The notes under the pieces were generated by a model, which did no database searches, was not told where the DNA came from, and saw only the letters and a list, made by a program, of their open reading frames with translations. Positions 1-9,600 of a stretch of DNA of 64,000 nucleotides are shown one piece after another. The position numbers and the translations under genes are program-made. Each line of letters opens with the position of its first letter. Positions within the stretch are counted from its first letter, which is position 1. The DNA is from Pseudomonadota bacterium (lineage in GTDB: Bacteria; Myxococcota_A; UBA9042; GCA-2863065): assembly GCA_005776725.1 (NCBI GenBank), contig SXOO01000163.1, positions 1-64,000 on the forward strand, in the 5' to 3' direction.

Positions 1-497
1 GCGCCGAGGTGCGTGTAGATCTCGCAGTCGAACCCGGAGCCCATGATGTTCTTGCCGAGGAAGCCCTTCTTCTTGGCGTCCTCGATGGCGGCATCCAGGA
101 CCTCGCAGGCGCGAACGAACTCGCCGCGAAGGTAGATGTAGACCACGTTGGCCTCGAGCGCGTAGGCCGAGAGGATACAGCCCTCGATCAGCGAGTGGGG
201 GTCGCGCTCGAGCCAGTAGCGATCCTTGAAAGTGCCCGGCTCGCCCTCGTCTGCTTTGATGACAAGTTAACGCGGAAAGCACTTGCCGATGAAGCCCCAC
301 TTCATACCGGCGGGGAAACCCGCGCCGCCACGCCCGCGGAGGTTGGCCTTCTTCACCTCTTCGGTGATCGCGGCGCGTTTCTCGGCCCTGAGCCAGGTCC
401 GCAGGCGCGAGTAGTCGCCGGCTGCGATGGCGTTCTCGATGCGCCGCAGGTCTTTGCCGAGCTTGTGGCGGAGGATGTAGTCGGACTCAGCGATCAC
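1..497 (-). pseudogene. nuoF: NADH-quinone oxidoreductase subunit F, 5' part, interrupted by an in-frame TAA
   Basis: This is the N-terminal part of NuoF, the complex I subunit that binds NADH, FMN and one 4Fe-4S cluster. The frame starts at GTG 497, overlapping the nuoE stop as GTGA. It contains the glycine-rich motif GRGGAGFPAGMKW near residues 56-68 and, further on, ADEGEPGTFKDRYW and a segment ending GSGFDCEIYTHLGA at the window edge. Between the two motifs, codon 77 (plus-strand positions 267-269) reads TAA. NuoF proteins normally have tyrosine there, in the context PRYLV, so a single base change from TAC or TAT explains it. The reading frame continues intact on both sides, which argues against a frameshift. 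Either the gene is broken, the base is a sequencing or assembly error, or the strain is a mutant. The rest of the gene lies beyond position 1. Confidence 0.85.
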
Positions 498-976
498 GAG
501 GAGCGCCTCCACCCGTCGATGAGCTTGTCGACCGAGGCCACCGTGAGGTTCTCGTAGTAGTCGTCGTTCACCTGCATCATCGGGGCCGTGCCGCACGCGG
601 CGAGGCACTCGACGTGGTCCAAGGTGAAGAGTCCATCCTCGGTGGTCTCGCCGTGATGGATGCCGAGCTTCTTCTCGCAGTGATGCATGAGCTCGTCGGA
701 ACCCCTCAGGAAACACGCGATGTTGGTGCAGACCTGAACGTGGAACTTCCCCACGGGCTTTTTGCGGAACATCGTATAGAAGGTGGCCGTGTTGCGGACC
801 TCAGCCGGCTCGAGCTCGAGCCGCCCGGCGACGTAGGTCATGACCTCGTCGCTGAGGTAATTCCACTGGCCTTGCGCAAGGCGCAACGCCGGGAGCAACG
901 CGGCCCGCTTCTCCGGATACCGGCGAAGCAGCTCCTGGAACTTCTGCTCGTTGCCCGAGTCGTACGCGAGCGCCAT
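494..976 (-). CDS. nuoE: NADH-quinone oxidoreductase subunit E (24 kDa, [2Fe-2S])
   Basis: This gene encodes the thioredoxin-fold [2Fe-2S] subunit of complex I, which sits beside NuoF in the NADH-oxidising arm on the cytoplasmic side of the membrane. The 160 residues match the usual family length. The cluster ligands are visible as CTNIAC and CLAAC, with conserved surroundings such as VRNTATFYTMF and HVECLAACGTAPMM. I chose ATG 976, which gives MALAYDSGNEQKF and is preceded by AGGTGGAG; the open frame runs further upstream but that extension is arginine-rich and unlike NuoE. The stop overlaps the nuoF start by four bases, so the two are probably translationally coupled. No other nuo gene is visible upstream; the neighbour on that side is an unrelated membrane protein ending 172 bases away. 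Confidence 0.95.
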   Translation of the reverse strand: MALAYDSGNEQKFQELLRRYPEKRAALLPALRLAQGQWNYLSDEVMTYVAGRLELEPAEVRNTATFYTMFRKKPVGKFHVQVCTNIACFLRGSDELMHHCEKKLGIHHGETTEDGLFTLDHVECLAACGTAPMMQVNDDYYENLTVASVDKLIDGWRRSS

Positions 977-1148
977 GGTCTCCACCTGGCCGACGTTGTC
1001 GCCGGCATCTCCGCGCGCCCTTCGCGGGGCCCCGCATCGCGTCATCGATTGCGCAGTCCCCCCCCTTGGGCGGCGCGACGGTAATGGGAGGCCCCCCGCG
1101 TTGTCAATGAAGAGCGCTGACCTGGTGCGAAGCCCGGGCCGGCGGCCC

Positions 1149-4100
1149 TCAATGCGATGGGGCGGAGGGGGCCGGAGGCTCGAGGAAGCGGGTGGCGATC
1201 AGCTCCGCGAGGTGCTCGGCGAACACCTTGTGGCCGAGGCGGCTCATGTGCATGGTGTCGTAGAACCAGACGTTCTCCGGCTGCTCGAGGAAGTGCGGGA
1301 GCGCGTCGTAGACGGGCACGCCGAGGGCCGCGCCCACGCGCTCGTAGATGGCCTTGGCGCCCTGGTTCGGCCCCTCCGAGCGCATGATGGCGGCGCCAGC
1401 GGACTCGACGTACAGGTTCGTGGGCTCGATCGAGAACACCACCTTGACGCCGCGAGAGTGGGCGATCTCCACCAGCCACCGGAGGTAGTCCTCCATCGCG
1501 AAGACCTCATAGAGATCGGCCACGATAATCTGCGAGAGGTGGTTCCCCATCACCGTGCCGCGCCACTGCTCGGGGAGGGCGCCGACAGCGAAGCGCGAGA
1601 TGGGCTCATCGTTCGGGCGTTCGCCCGACCAGACGTGGAACTGGTCCACGTTCATGAACTCGTTCACGACGAAGTTCACCACCACCACGTCCGGGTCGTA
1701 ACGGAGCAGATTCGAGGCGAACCAACGGAGGCCCGTGGCCGTCTTTACGCCCGGGAACGCCGCGTTCAGCACCTCGACCTCGGAGTGCCCTCGGCGCTTC
1801 AGGTATCGCTCGAGCTGGTCCGAGAAGGTGGCACGGTCCATCGCCGGGATCCCCCAGCCGAAGGTCTGCGACCCGCCGAACACGACCACGCGCGCCTTGC
1901 CCTCGTGCGTGGCCACGAAGTCACGCCCCTTGAACCGCTGATCGATGAACCACGGGTTGAGCCGCAACACCATGGGGTCGTACTGGTAGTACCAACGCGG
2001 GCCGAGCCCGTGGTGCCAGTAGTGCGTGGCGTTGAAGCGCCGCTCTGGGTACAGCCCGAAAAGCGCCTCGAAGCCCAATAGCAACACTCCCAGGATCGCC
2101 GCCCAGCGCAGCAGACCGCGTCGAAGCGGGGCCGCGTCGCCGCCGTTCTCCCGCAGGAGCTGGCGCAGGTTGAAGGCTGCCGCCGCGAGCGCGACGATCC
2201 CGGTGGGCACCTCCCAGTCCGGATCGATGAGCTCGTTGCCCTGCCTCGCCGCCAGATAGACCCCCGCGAACGCCCCGACCAGGACGGTGGCGCGGGCGAC
2301 GCGGAGCAGGAGCGCCCCCAGGCCCTTCGGCGAGCGTCCGGAGGGCAGCAGCGGCAGGGCGCCCAAGACCACGAGGCCGAACACCAGGAGGACGAAGGCG
2401 CACGCCAGCAACCACTCGGCGTCGAACGCGGCGCCGGCCACCAGTTCCAGAGCCGCCGACTTCCCGGTGTGGAGCGCCGCGGAGGCCCGGTCGACGGTGC
2501 GCGTCATGGAGAGCACCTGGGCGGCGCGCGGCGCGAAGGTGCGCTCCAAATCGCCCCGCCAATCGACGATGCGGCCGTTCACGAGCGCAACGCCGAAGCG
2601 GCCCCACGCGACCAGCTCGACCTCGTGCGTGCCGGGCTCCAGCGTGAAGGTGCTACGGGCGCTGCGCTCCACCTTGTCGTTGTGGAGGTAGCGGGCGGTG
2701 CCGGGCAGCTCGGGATCGGTCGAGAGGATGAGCGAGTACGCGCGCAGCGAGTAGCCGCCGGGGTCAGCCCCCTGTTCGACCGCATTCGGATCTTCGCGCT
2801 CCACGTCCTCGGGGTGGTCCTTGCTGCGATCCACCTGGAAGACGTCTCCGAGGATCAGCGGGGCGGACTGGAGCAGGTCTGCGCGGGCCGCCTCGCCCGG
2901 GCGCAGCGTGACCACGGCGCGGAGGTGGACCGGTTCCGACGTGTCAGTCACCTGCAGCGAGACGCGCTCCCCCAGCGTGAGGGCGCGACCGCCGGCTTCT
3001 GCGAGCGTGCGCGCGGCCGCTTTGTCCGTGGTCTCCACGCCCACAGGCGACTCCAGGCGCGCCGACGCAAGGCCCCACGACGTCGCGGCCAGGGCAAGCA
3101 GCCCGAAGGCCGCGGCGAGCCCAACGAGCCGCCCGGGTCGAGCCTCCGGCAGGCGGTAGGCGCGCCCGTCCCTCAGGATCTCCAGGGCCGTGAGCCACAC
3201 GAAGAACACGTAGAGCCCGGCGAGCACCCACTGAAGCAGGAGAGGCATCCACGGGACGAGGCAGGTCGCGGCGAACACGGCGCGCGGCGCGGGCAGGAGC
3301 AGCATGCGCAGGATCAGCTCGACCGGCGGCCCACGCGTGTCGACCACCGCCTTGGCGACGGGCGCCACGATGAGGAGCAGCCACGCGAAGAGCGCGAGCC
3401 ACGCGATCCCGCCCGTGGCGCGGCCCAGCGTCGCGGCGATCGAGAACCGCTCGTCGAAGTCGAGCGCCACGCCCCCGTCGAGCGTCCCCCGCACGCTCCA
3501 GCGGTGAACCACGGCGTTCAGCTCGCCGCACCCGAGCGCGAGCTTCGGCCGCAGCGAGCGTGTCTCGAACGGCCGCTGGGCCTCTTTGCCGTCGAGCGTG
3601 ACCGTGAGCGCCGCGTCCGTGAGCGCGACCCGCACCGTGTGGCGCCCAACCCCGGACTGCGCGCCCAGCTCCTCCAGCGGGATTCGCTGGGCCACGCGGC
3701 CGCGCTCGAAGCGCAACAGGGCATTCACGAAGGGCGTCCCGGCGTGCTCGAAGGCCGTGAGTCGAACCGCCCAGAAGGTGCCCTCGCCGTGCCGATCGAG
3801 CACCACCAGGAGCTGCGAGTTGGCCTCGAGCGAGAAGTCGATCTCGGTGCTCTCGAGGGCCGTCAGCTCGTGTTCGAGGAGGGCGAACTCGTTGTTCCGG
3901 AGGTTGATCTGCCCGCCCAGGTTCTGGGGCGCGAGGCCGATGTCGGCGAGGCCGGGGATGTGGTACCACATGGTCCCGGACAGCCGGAACACCTTGCCGC
4001 CATTGAGGAATCCGATGCCGTCCCGCGTGCCCAGGTTGTGCGCCGTGACCAACGACGTGTTCCAAAACACGAGGTACGAGACGAGGACGGCGAGACCGCA

Positions 4101-4151
4101 GAGGCCGAGACGAGGGAGCTTCACCGCGCGCCAGTATGCATGCCCGGCCAC
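1149..4151 (-). CDS. Large polytopic membrane protein with C-terminal SGNH-hydrolase-like domain
   Basis: This 1000-residue protein has one N-terminal membrane segment (about residues 12-32), an extracytoplasmic beta-sandwich-like region (about 50-215), then several hydrophobic segments between about 240 and 370, a second soluble region (about 390-555) and further membrane segments up to about 720. The last 240 residues look like an SGNH/GDSL esterase or acyltransferase domain. GGSQTFGWG stands for block I, with Gly replacing the usual Asp of GDS. NFVVNEFMN supplies a block III Asn, and DTMHMSRLGHK supplies the block V Asp and His. Such membrane-linked SGNH domains often modify exported sugars or lipids, but the substrate here is unknown. 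The start is uncertain: GTG 4151 gives the longest form, while GTG 4124 gives a cleaner N-terminus (MKLPRLGLCGLAVLV), and neither has a clear ribosome-binding site. Confidence 0.8.
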   Translation of the reverse strand: MAGHAYWRAVKLPRLGLCGLAVLVSYLVFWNTSLVTAHNLGTRDGIGFLNGGKVFRLSGTMWYHIPGLADIGLAPQNLGGQINLRNNEFALLEHELTALESTEIDFSLEANSQLLVVLDRHGEGTFWAVRLTAFEHAGTPFVNALLRFERGRVAQRIPLEELGAQSGVGRHTVRVALTDAALTVTLDGKEAQRPFETRSLRPKLALGCGELNAVVHRWSVRGTLDGGVALDFDERFSIAATLGRATGGIAWLALFAWLLLIVAPVAKAVVDTRGPPVELILRMLLLPAPRAVFAATCLVPWMPLLLQWVLAGLYVFFVWLTALEILRDGRAYRLPEARPGRLVGLAAAFGLLALAATSWGLASARLESPVGVETTDKAAARTLAEAGGRALTLGERVSLQVTDTSEPVHLRAVVTLRPGEAARADLLQSAPLILGDVFQVDRSKDHPEDVEREDPNAVEQGADPGGYSLRAYSLILSTDPELPGTARYLHNDKVERSARSTFTLEPGTHEVELVAWGRFGVALVNGRIVDWRGDLERTFAPRAAQVLSMTRTVDRASAALHTGKSAALELVAGAAFDAEWLLACAFVLLVFGLVVLGALPLLPSGRSPKGLGALLLRVARATVLVGAFAGVYLAARQGNELIDPDWEVPTGIVALAAAAFNLRQLLRENGGDAAPLRRGLLRWAAILGVLLLGFEALFGLYPERRFNATHYWHHGLGPRWYYQYDPMVLRLNPWFIDQRFKGRDFVATHEGKARVVVFGGSQTFGWGIPAMDRATFSDQLERYLKRRGHSEVEVLNAAFPGVKTATGLRWFASNLLRYDPDVVVVNFVVNEFMNVDQFHVWSGERPNDEPISRFAVGALPEQWRGTVMGNHLSQIIVADLYEVFAMEDYLRWLVEIAHSRGVKVVFSIEPTNLYVESAGAAIMRSEGPNQGAKAIYERVGAALGVPVYDALPHFLEQPENVWFYDTMHMSRLGHKVFAEHLAELIATRFLEPPAPSAPSH

Positions 4152-4364
4152 CTGGGCGGAATTCGACGACGGTCCGCCCGGATCCGCCGGACGCCCCGCC
4201 CCACGAGACCGCCAAGCCCGCCCTCTTTCGAGTCTCTTGGGCTAGACGGGACCGATGCCCGGGGACAAGTTTCAGACTCGACCGGTCCCGTCACGGTGGG
4301 CCGACTCAGCCCGCGCGCCGCACGGAACGCTCCGGCTGCTGTCGCGCTTGCGCCCTTTCGGCGC
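4152..4364. other. Intergenic spacer between two minus-strand genes
   Basis: This 213-base spacer lies between the start of the SGNH membrane protein and the stop of the DUF1554-like lipoprotein, both on the minus strand. Just after the lipoprotein stop there is a short hairpin with a five-base stem (GCGCC, loop GAAAG, GGCGC on the minus strand). It has no T-run, so a terminator role is only a guess. No promoter motif stands out. Confidence 0.4.
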
Positions 4365-6386
4365 CTACTCCCACCCCATGCAGTAATACGCCGCAGGAGA
4401 GGAACAACCGAAGTCCTCACTTTGGTCGACCCAGCGATGATCGGTCTCCCAGCTGTGCCCAATTGCCGATTGGCCGACCCCAGTCCACGACTCACAGGAA
4501 CGGTTCAGGGCGCTCTCACCCGAAGCCTTCAGCCCGGTGTAGACGACGCTATCTCGCGTGGCGCCGGTCTCGTCGACGTTGACCGGCAGACGGATTTGGT
4601 CGTCCAGGAGGTCGGCGAGCGAGGTCGCGATCAGCCTGCCGTCCGTTCGGAACCAGGGCCGGTCGATGGCTCTATCCTTGGCGGACACCTCGTTGTCGGC
4701 GGCAAAGACCAGGAACGTGCCCTGGACCCCCGCCACGGTGGCCAACGATTGGCACCACGCGTCGAGCCCGCCTGGGAAGCCGAGGTTCGGCGCGGCGTCG
4801 GCCGACGATACGAAGAGGGTCGCCCGCAGCACAGACCCATCGAAGGTTGCCGGGTCCGTGCCCAGTGCCAGCTCGTCGGCGTCCTGGAGACCGTCCGAGT
4901 CGGTGTCGGCGCTCTCGTCGCTGGTGCCCAGCGCGATCTCCTCCTCGGCGCAGAGGCCGTCGTCATCGTGGTCGCCGAGCGCGTCATCCGAACCCGGGCA
5001 GAGGTCCCCAGCATCGCAAACACCGTCACCGTCGCCGTCCTGGGTGTTCGAGTTGGCCTTCACTGCAAGCTGGCGAGTCGCCGTCGACGATCCGTCCGGG
5101 GTCGTGACGGTCGCGGAGCACGTGAGGTTACCCGATTCGGACACGACGATCGGAAGGGTCTCACTCGAGCCGGGCACAGGCTTTCCGTCGACTCCCCACG
5201 CATAGGACACCTCTACCGCGACGTCGGCCCCCCCATCGTCCACGACGCGAGGCAGGCAGACTGCGACGTGGCACCCATCTTTCAGCGCGTACAGCGCCTC
5301 GACATAGACCGTCGGCACCGCCTTCTCGAGAGTGACGCTGGCAGCCGCCTGGAAGGGCGTACCCGAGACCGTCGCGACCACGGTCACGGCCCACGCTTCA
5401 CCCAAACGCGTCGCTTCGCGAGGAATGCGCCACCCATCGAACGCCGTTGGCACGCCGTTTCGTGTCCACGAGTACGCCAGCGTCGCCCCCGACGGTACGC
5501 CCGCGAGCGAGACCACGAGGTCATCAGCGGTCGTCGGCTCCTTGGGCCCGATAGCTGCCTCGAAAGCCGGGCCATCCGCCATCGGAGGGCTGCCGCATGG
5601 GCTGCCGGCGGCGCGAGGGCTGACCTTGTCCCCGCTCACCGCCGCCGCGGTCTCGAAGCACCAGAGGCCCGCGCTGTCGTCACGTGAATAGCTGGCGCCG
5701 GCTTGGGGCGCCGGTGTCTCATCATCCTCACCCCAGTCGACCCAGTCGTCGACCCGACCGTCATGGTACACGCCGACGTCGCCGTCATCGAACGACGGCG
5801 CCGGGGGGCCGAGGCCGTCCGGCGGCTTGCCGTAGCAGGTCTCGAAGCCCGCTGGGTCGAAGGCGAAGACGGCACGCTCCCCAGGAGCGAGAAGTACCGG
5901 CTCGTCGACGAACGCGCTCTCGCCGTTGCTCGACCACAGCTCGAGACCCGTGAGGTCGATCGAGTCGGTGCCGATCCAGCGCACCTCCATGAACCCGGCG
6001 CCGGAACCCGCGCAAGCGGCCACCCCTCCGTGAACGAGCACTTCGGTGAGACGGATCGTTTCGTAGCCTACCTGGTCCAGCCCCTTCACGACGGCCGGTG
6101 GATCGGTCGTGTCGCCGAGGTCATGGGCCGTGTCGACCGTGTCGCTCTCGTCCAACACCTCCTCAGCGTTGTTGGCTTCGACGTCCGGCTCCACGCCTGG
6201 AGGGAGGGGCGCGTCCTCCGCGTCCGCCGTGTCAGGTGCCCACTCCGCGTCGGCGACGTGTCCATCGCCGGGCGCTCCGGTCCCGACCTCGGCGCCCTCT
6301 GCAGCGTCCACTGCGTCGTTCGTGTCCTCTTCGGCGCACCCGGACGCCGAAAGTCCCACCATGACAACCATGACCCATCCTCGCAT
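4365..6386 (-). CDS. Surface lipoprotein: lamin-tail-like, TSP3-type repeats and DUF1554-like C-terminus
   Basis: This is a 673-residue exported protein. ATG 6386 gives MRGWVMVVMVGLSASGC, a lipoprotein-type signal ending at a Cys. An acidic, Ala/Asp/Val-rich linker follows, then a region resembling a lamin-tail domain (IRLTEVLVHGG through GERAVFAFDPAGFETC), then Ig-like repeats. Calcium-binding thrombospondin type 3 repeats come next (DGDGDGVCDAGDLCPGSDD and DTDSDGLQDADELALGTDP). The last 150 residues (FVSSADAAPNLGFPGGLDAWC through CSSPAAYYCMGWE) match the pattern of DUF1554, an endostatin/lectin-like domain of surface proteins, including INVDETG and a terminal YCM. The likely role is surface adhesion or ligand binding. 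It is divergent from the ydiJ-type gene. Confidence 0.85.
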   Translation of the reverse strand: MRGWVMVVMVGLSASGCAEEDTNDAVDAAEGAEVGTGAPGDGHVADAEWAPDTADAEDAPLPPGVEPDVEANNAEEVLDESDTVDTAHDLGDTTDPPAVVKGLDQVGYETIRLTEVLVHGGVAACAGSGAGFMEVRWIGTDSIDLTGLELWSSNGESAFVDEPVLLAPGERAVFAFDPAGFETCYGKPPDGLGPPAPSFDDGDVGVYHDGRVDDWVDWGEDDETPAPQAGASYSRDDSAGLWCFETAAAVSGDKVSPRAAGSPCGSPPMADGPAFEAAIGPKEPTTADDLVVSLAGVPSGATLAYSWTRNGVPTAFDGWRIPREATRLGEAWAVTVVATVSGTPFQAAASVTLEKAVPTVYVEALYALKDGCHVAVCLPRVVDDGGADVAVEVSYAWGVDGKPVPGSSETLPIVVSESGNLTCSATVTTPDGSSTATRQLAVKANSNTQDGDGDGVCDAGDLCPGSDDALGDHDDDGLCAEEEIALGTSDESADTDSDGLQDADELALGTDPATFDGSVLRATLFVSSADAAPNLGFPGGLDAWCQSLATVAGVQGTFLVFAADNEVSAKDRAIDRPWFRTDGRLIATSLADLLDDQIRLPVNVDETGATRDSVVYTGLKASGESALNRSCESWTGVGQSAIGHSWETDHRWVDQSEDFGCSSPAAYYCMGWE

Positions 6387-6605
6387 TGTCACCTCACGCA
6401 ATGCTCCAAAATTACCGCAGCCCGTGTCTCCAGGCGAGTCGCAGTTTACCTGGTGCGTTGAAGGAGACGCATTCTCAAGGCCTGGGTCTCCGATGCACGT
6501 CGGGACCCGCACGAGGCCGCAGACGCCTCCCCCCAGTGAGGCCGGGCGCTCGAAAGGGGTTGGAACGCGGCGCCCGGCCCGGTATGAACCGCGGGCTGTA
6601 CGCCG
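6387..6605. promoter_or_regulatory. Divergent intergenic region
   Basis: These 219 bases separate a minus-strand lipoprotein gene from the plus-strand ydiJ-type dehydrogenase, so they must hold promoters for both directions. The stretch is locally less GC-rich near 6400-6480 than the flanking genes. I could not recognise a confident -35/-10 pair or operator. Confidence 0.4.
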
Positions 6606-9600
6606 ATGATCCCGCGCCTCACCGAGCTCGAACCCGTCACCACGGCCACCCAGGCCTACCTGGACGCGCTGCGCGCTGGCGGCTTCACCGGAGACATCTC
6701 CAGCGACGCCGGGTCTCGGCTCGTCACCGCCACCGACAACTCGGTCTACCAGCTGCTGCCCCAGGCGGTGCTCTTCCCGCGCTCTACGGCAGACGTCTCC
6801 GTGGCGCTCCAGGCGGCCACACGGTTCCCCGGACTCACCGTCACGCCGCGCGGCGGGGGGACGGGGACCAACGGGCAGTCGCTCACCGCTGGCGTGGTCC
6901 TCGATCTGTCGCGCCACCTCTCGAAGATCCTGGAGGTCAACCTCGACGGCGGCTGGGTCCGTGTCCAGCCGGGCGTGGTACTGGACCAGCTGAACCAGCA
7001 CCTGCGGCCGCACGGGGTCTTCTTCGCGCCGAACCTGTCGCCCTCCAATCGCGCCACGCTCGGGGGCATGATCAACACGGACGCGTGCGGCGAAGGGTCC
7101 AGGGTGCACGGGCGCACCAGCGAGCACGTCCTCGAGCTCGAGGCGGTGCTGGCGGACGGCACCGTGTTCCGCGCGGCGCCCACCGACGAGGCCGGCCTGA
7201 AGGCGCTCTGCGACCGGCAGGACGCCGTGGGCGCGCTCCATCGCGCAGTCGATCGCGTGGTCACCACACACGAACACACGATCCGCGCCGTCTTCCCTCG
7301 GCTCCGGCGCTACATGACCGGGTACAACCTCGCCTTGGTCCGCGGGTCGCGTCCCCGGCAGGCACCGGAGCACACGTTCGACCTCACGTACCTGCTTTGC
7401 GGTAGCGAGGGCACCCTCGCGGTAGTCACGGAGGCGCGCCTTCGGCTTACGCCGCTGGCTAAGGCCCGGCGCCTCGTGGTGCTGGAGTTCGAGAGCTTCG
7501 AGTCGGCGCTCGCGTCGGCCGAGGCGGTGGCCGCTGCGTCACCGTCGGCCATCGAGTCAATCGACGAGAAGGTCCTCGGCCTCGCGCGCGCCGACGTCGT
7601 CTGGCACGAGGTGGGTCACATCTTCGACCGGGCAGAGCGCCAATCCGGTCCACGCACGCGGGCGATCAACCTCGTGCAGTTCGAGGGCGCCGACGAGGCG
7701 GCCGTGACGGAGCGGGCCCAGGCCCTCGTCCAGAACCCCACCGGGGCTATCGGCGTCTACGTGGTCCCCAACCCCACCGAAGCGGCGGCGCTCTGGAACC
7801 TTCGCAAGAAGGGGGTGGGGCTCCTGGGGAACGCCCCCGGGCGGCGGAAGCCGATCCCGTTCGTGGAAGACACCGTGGTCCCCCCGGAGGCGCTGTCTGC
7901 GTACGTCAAAGAGTTCCGAGCGCTGCTGGACGCTGCCGGCCTCGAGTACGGCATGTTCGGCCACGTGGACGTGGGCTGCCTCCACGTCCGCCCGGCGCTC
8001 GACCTCAAGGACCCGGAAGATGAGCAACTGCTCCACCGGCTGTCCGAGCAGGTCGTGGCCCTGGTGCGACGATATGGCGGCGTGATCTGGGGCGAGCACG
8101 GCAAGGGCTTTCGCAGCGAATACAACCCCTTGTTCTTCGGCCAGACGCTCTACGGAGCGCTGTGCGAGATCAAGGCCGCCGCCGACCCCGAGGGGCGGCT
8201 CAACCCCGGCAAGCTGGCGGTGCCGGCGGGCTCCGGCAAGGCGCTGGCGCGGATCGACACGACCAAGCGCGGCGCCTACGACCGGCAGATCCCCGAGGCG
8301 GCGCTCGATCGCTTCTCCGCGGCTGTGAACTGCAACGGGAACGGGCAGTGCTTCGACTTCGACGCTGACAACGTGATGTGCCCGTCGTCCAAGGTCACGC
8401 GGGACCGCATCCACTCGCCGAAGGGGCGCGCGGGCTTGATGCGCGAGTGGGTCCGGCAGCTGGGGAACGCGGGGGTCGACGCCGGGGCGCCACGGGCAGC
8501 GCCGGCCCTCCCCCGCCTCGCGGCGTCGCTCCGAGGCGGCTACGACTTCTCGCACGACGTGTACGCGGCGATGGATGGCTGCCTCGCCTGCAAGGCCTGC
8601 GCGAAGCAGTGCCCGATCCAGGTGGACGTGCCTGCGTTCCGCTCGGAGTTCCTCGAGCTCTACCACACACGGTACCTGCGCCCGCTGCGCGACCACCTGG
8701 TTGGCCGGCTGGAGGCCGCCTTGCCGTGGCTGGCCCGGTTTCCGCGGATCTCGAACTGGCTGTCGGGGAACGCACTAGCCCGGGCGATCCTGCGCCGCAT
8801 CGGCCTCGTGGACACGCCTCCGCTGGCCACCACCCGCCCTGTTCTAGAGGGCGTCCGGCGCCTCGCGCCCGGCGAGACGCTCACGGAAGCCGAGACCGGC
8901 CAGACGGTCGTGTTGCTGCAGGACGCCTTCACTACCTTCTACGAACCCCACGTGCTCACGGCCACGGTGGAGCTCCTCCAGGCGCTCGGCTACGAGGTGG
9001 CGCTGCTGCCCTTCGTTCCCAGCGGAAAGGGTTGGCACGTCAAGGGCTTCCTCAAGCGCTTCCGGGCGGAGGCTGAGCGGTGGGAGCGGCTCCTGGCCCC
9101 GCTCTCCGGCGCCACCGTGCTCGGGATCGAGCCGGCGGTAGTGCTGGTCTATCGGGACGAGATCCCGAAGGCGCTCGGGCGGCCTCTGCCCGTCAAGGTC
9201 TCGCTGCTTCAGGAGTGGCTGGCGGCGCCGCGCATGACCATGCCCGCGGTCGCCGCGGCGTCGAAGCGGTTTCGGCTACTAGGCCACTGCACGGAGCGCA
9301 CGGCGGTGCCCACCTCCAACACGCTGTGGCGGCAGGTCTTCTCGTCGTTCGGCCTGTCGCTCACGCCGGAGGCCGTGGGCTGCTGTGGCATGTGCGGAGC
9401 GTTCGGCCACGAGACGCGGCACGCCGAGGAGTCCAAGCGCATCTTCGCCATGAGCTGGGGCCCGCACCTCGAGGCCCCTGCGGACAGCGCGGAGCCGCTG
9501 GCCACAGGCCACTCGTGTCGCAGCCAAACCGAGCGGTGTAACGGGCGGCGGCTGCGGCACCCCGTCGAAGCGCTCCTGGAGGCCCTTCGCCAAGCGCAAG

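Noticed and set aside
267..269. The nuoF TAA as a recoded codon
   Set aside because: TAA is not used for selenocysteine or pyrrolysine, the conserved residue is Tyr rather than Cys, and there is no UxxC context. Mutation or sequence error is simpler.
2469..5687. Long plus-strand open frame of 1072 codons
   Set aside because: It lies opposite the SGNH and DUF1554-like genes, has Arg/Gln/His-rich composition without domains, and spans the gap between two well supported genes. It is a GC-driven antisense shadow.
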